14,389 nucleotides of DNA from Bacteroidaceae bacterium. GTDB lineage: Bacteria > Bacteroidota > Bacteroidia > Bacteroidales > Bacteroidaceae. The notes below the pieces were generated by a model that was not told the origin of the DNA, made no database searches, and saw only the letters and a list, made by a program, of their open reading frames with translations. Location: positions 1 to 14,389 of the forward strand of contig JAFYYO010000230.1 in assembly GCA_017557475.1 (NCBI GenBank), read 5' to 3'. How positions within the stretch are numbered: the first letter of the stretch is position 1; every line of letters begins with the position of its first letter. The position numbers and the translations under genes are program-made. This document shows, piece after piece, positions 13,614 to 14,389 of the stretch.

Positions 13614-14388
13614 AATCAATCTCGTCTTTATGTTTAAGATATGTTCCCAAGTCTTTATCTCCTCTTCCGCTGACGGTAAGCACGACAATATCTTCCTTTT
13701 TGAACTGCATCTTTGGCAGCAGAGCGAGGGCGTGACTACTTTCGAGAGCAGGGATGATGCCCTCGAGTCGCGTCAGTTCGAAGGCGGCTTGAAGTGCTTC
13801 GTCGTCGTTTACGGCATAGACTTTCGCCCTGCCTGTCTCGAAGAGGTTGCAGTGCATGGGGCCTGTGCCGGGATAGTCGAGACCTGCGCTGATGCTGTAG
13901 GGTTCGATGATTTGCCCGTCATCTGTCTGCATTACCTTGATTCTACTGCCATGAAGAATGCCGACAGTTCCGATGTTGAGGGACGCAGCAGTCATCTCCG
14001 TCTCCATTCCTTTGCCGCCAGCCTCGCCGAGAACAATCCTCACACGCTCGTCGTCGAGGTAGTGATAGATGGTTCCTGCGGCATTACTTCCGCCGCCAAC
14101 ACAGGCGATGAGGTAGTCGGGATAGTCGCGACCAACCTTTTCTTGCAGTTGGAACTTTATTTCCTTGCTGATGACGCTTTGCAGTTTGGCGACCATCTCG
14201 GGGTAGGGATGAGGGCCTACAGTACTGCCTATTATATAAAAGGTATCACTTGGATGGCAACACCAATCGCGAATCGCCTCGTTGGTAGCGTCTTTTAGTG
14301 TCTTATTGCCACTCTGAACGGGGAACACCTCAGCACCAAGCATCTTCATTCGCTCCACGTTAATGTGCTGACGTTCAACGTCCAAAGC
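13600..14388 (-). CDS. trpB: Tryptophan synthase beta chain (partial, 5' end outside window)
   Basis: These are the last 262 residues of TrpB, which condenses indole with serine using PLP. Visible sites are the cofactor-phosphate loop GGGSNAAG, the EGIIPALESSHAL glutamate region, and SGRGDKD near the cofactor ring. FYIIGSTVGPHPYPEMV and SAGLDYPGTGP are also typical of the classical TrpB1 type. The PLP-binding lysine and the start lie past the right edge. trpB is transcribed first, ahead of trpE, separate from trpA at the far end; this is the arrangement known from Bacteroidetes. Promoter or leader control would be beyond the window. Confidence 0.96.
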   Translation of the reverse strand, partial: ALDVERQHINVERMKMLGAEVFPVQSGNKTLKDATNEAIRDWCCHPSDTFYIIGSTVGPHPYPEMVAKLQSVISKEIKFQLQEKVGRDYPDYLIACVGGGSNAAGTIYHYLDDERVRIVLGEAGGKGMETEMTAASLNIGTVGILHGSRIKVMQTDDGQIIEPYSISAGLDYPGTGPMHCNLFETGRAKVYAVNDDEALQAAFELTRLEGIIPALESSHALALLPKMQFKKEDIVVLTVSGRGDKDLGTYLKHKDEIDYERI

Positions 14389-14389
14389 G

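Noticed and set aside
13552..14298. 248-codon plus-strand frame opposite trpB and the start of trpE
   Set aside because: Antisense shadow of conserved trpB sequence, with no promoter or family motif.

Overview
The window looks like a chromosomal piece of a Bacteroidales bacterium, most likely Prevotella-like. The reasons are three: two promoters of the Bacteroidetes type (a TTG element, 22 bases, then TAnnTTTG), genes without Shine-Dalgarno sites, and a tryptophan operon in the order trpB-E-G-D-C-F-A. Species-level assignment is inference.

Left part (1-1805, + strand): the 3' end of purL (purine synthesis) overlaps the first of two small chromate-transporter-family genes. The second follows after a 35-base spacer built of heptameric repeats that runs into its start codon. 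Middle (1843-3914, + strand): a promoter with an upstream 11-bp direct repeat drives the most unusual gene of the window. It is a Na+/phosphate cotransporter with a PhoU-like cytoplasmic domain, fused in frame to a complete OmpR/PhoB-type winged-helix DNA-binding domain. A membrane phosphate transporter would thus carry its own transcription-factor output domain. A gene-free stretch (3915-4262) follows; it holds a 21-bp-period tandem array of small palindromes and a second promoter. Next (4263-8249, + strand) come two secreted glycoside hydrolases 12 bases apart, a GH30-type enzyme and a GH35 beta-galactosidase, apparently one transcript.

Right part (8467-14389, - strand): trpB (5' part outside the window), trpE, trpG, trpD, trpC, trpF and trpA, packed with overlaps of 4-14 bases or gaps of 1-2 bases. 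Together they encode conversion of chorismate to tryptophan. The operon converges on the GH35 gene. The 217-bp gap between them is almost filled by a second array of about eight palindromic units, spaced exactly 22 bp from centre to centre. The arm sequence of these units changes midway while the phase is kept. The unit next to the GH35 stop codon, read on the minus strand, is a hairpin followed by a T-run and probably terminates the trp operon.

The strongest candidates for something undescribed are the transporter-PhoU-winged-helix fusion with its possible operator, and the two tandem palindrome arrays with periods near two DNA helical turns.
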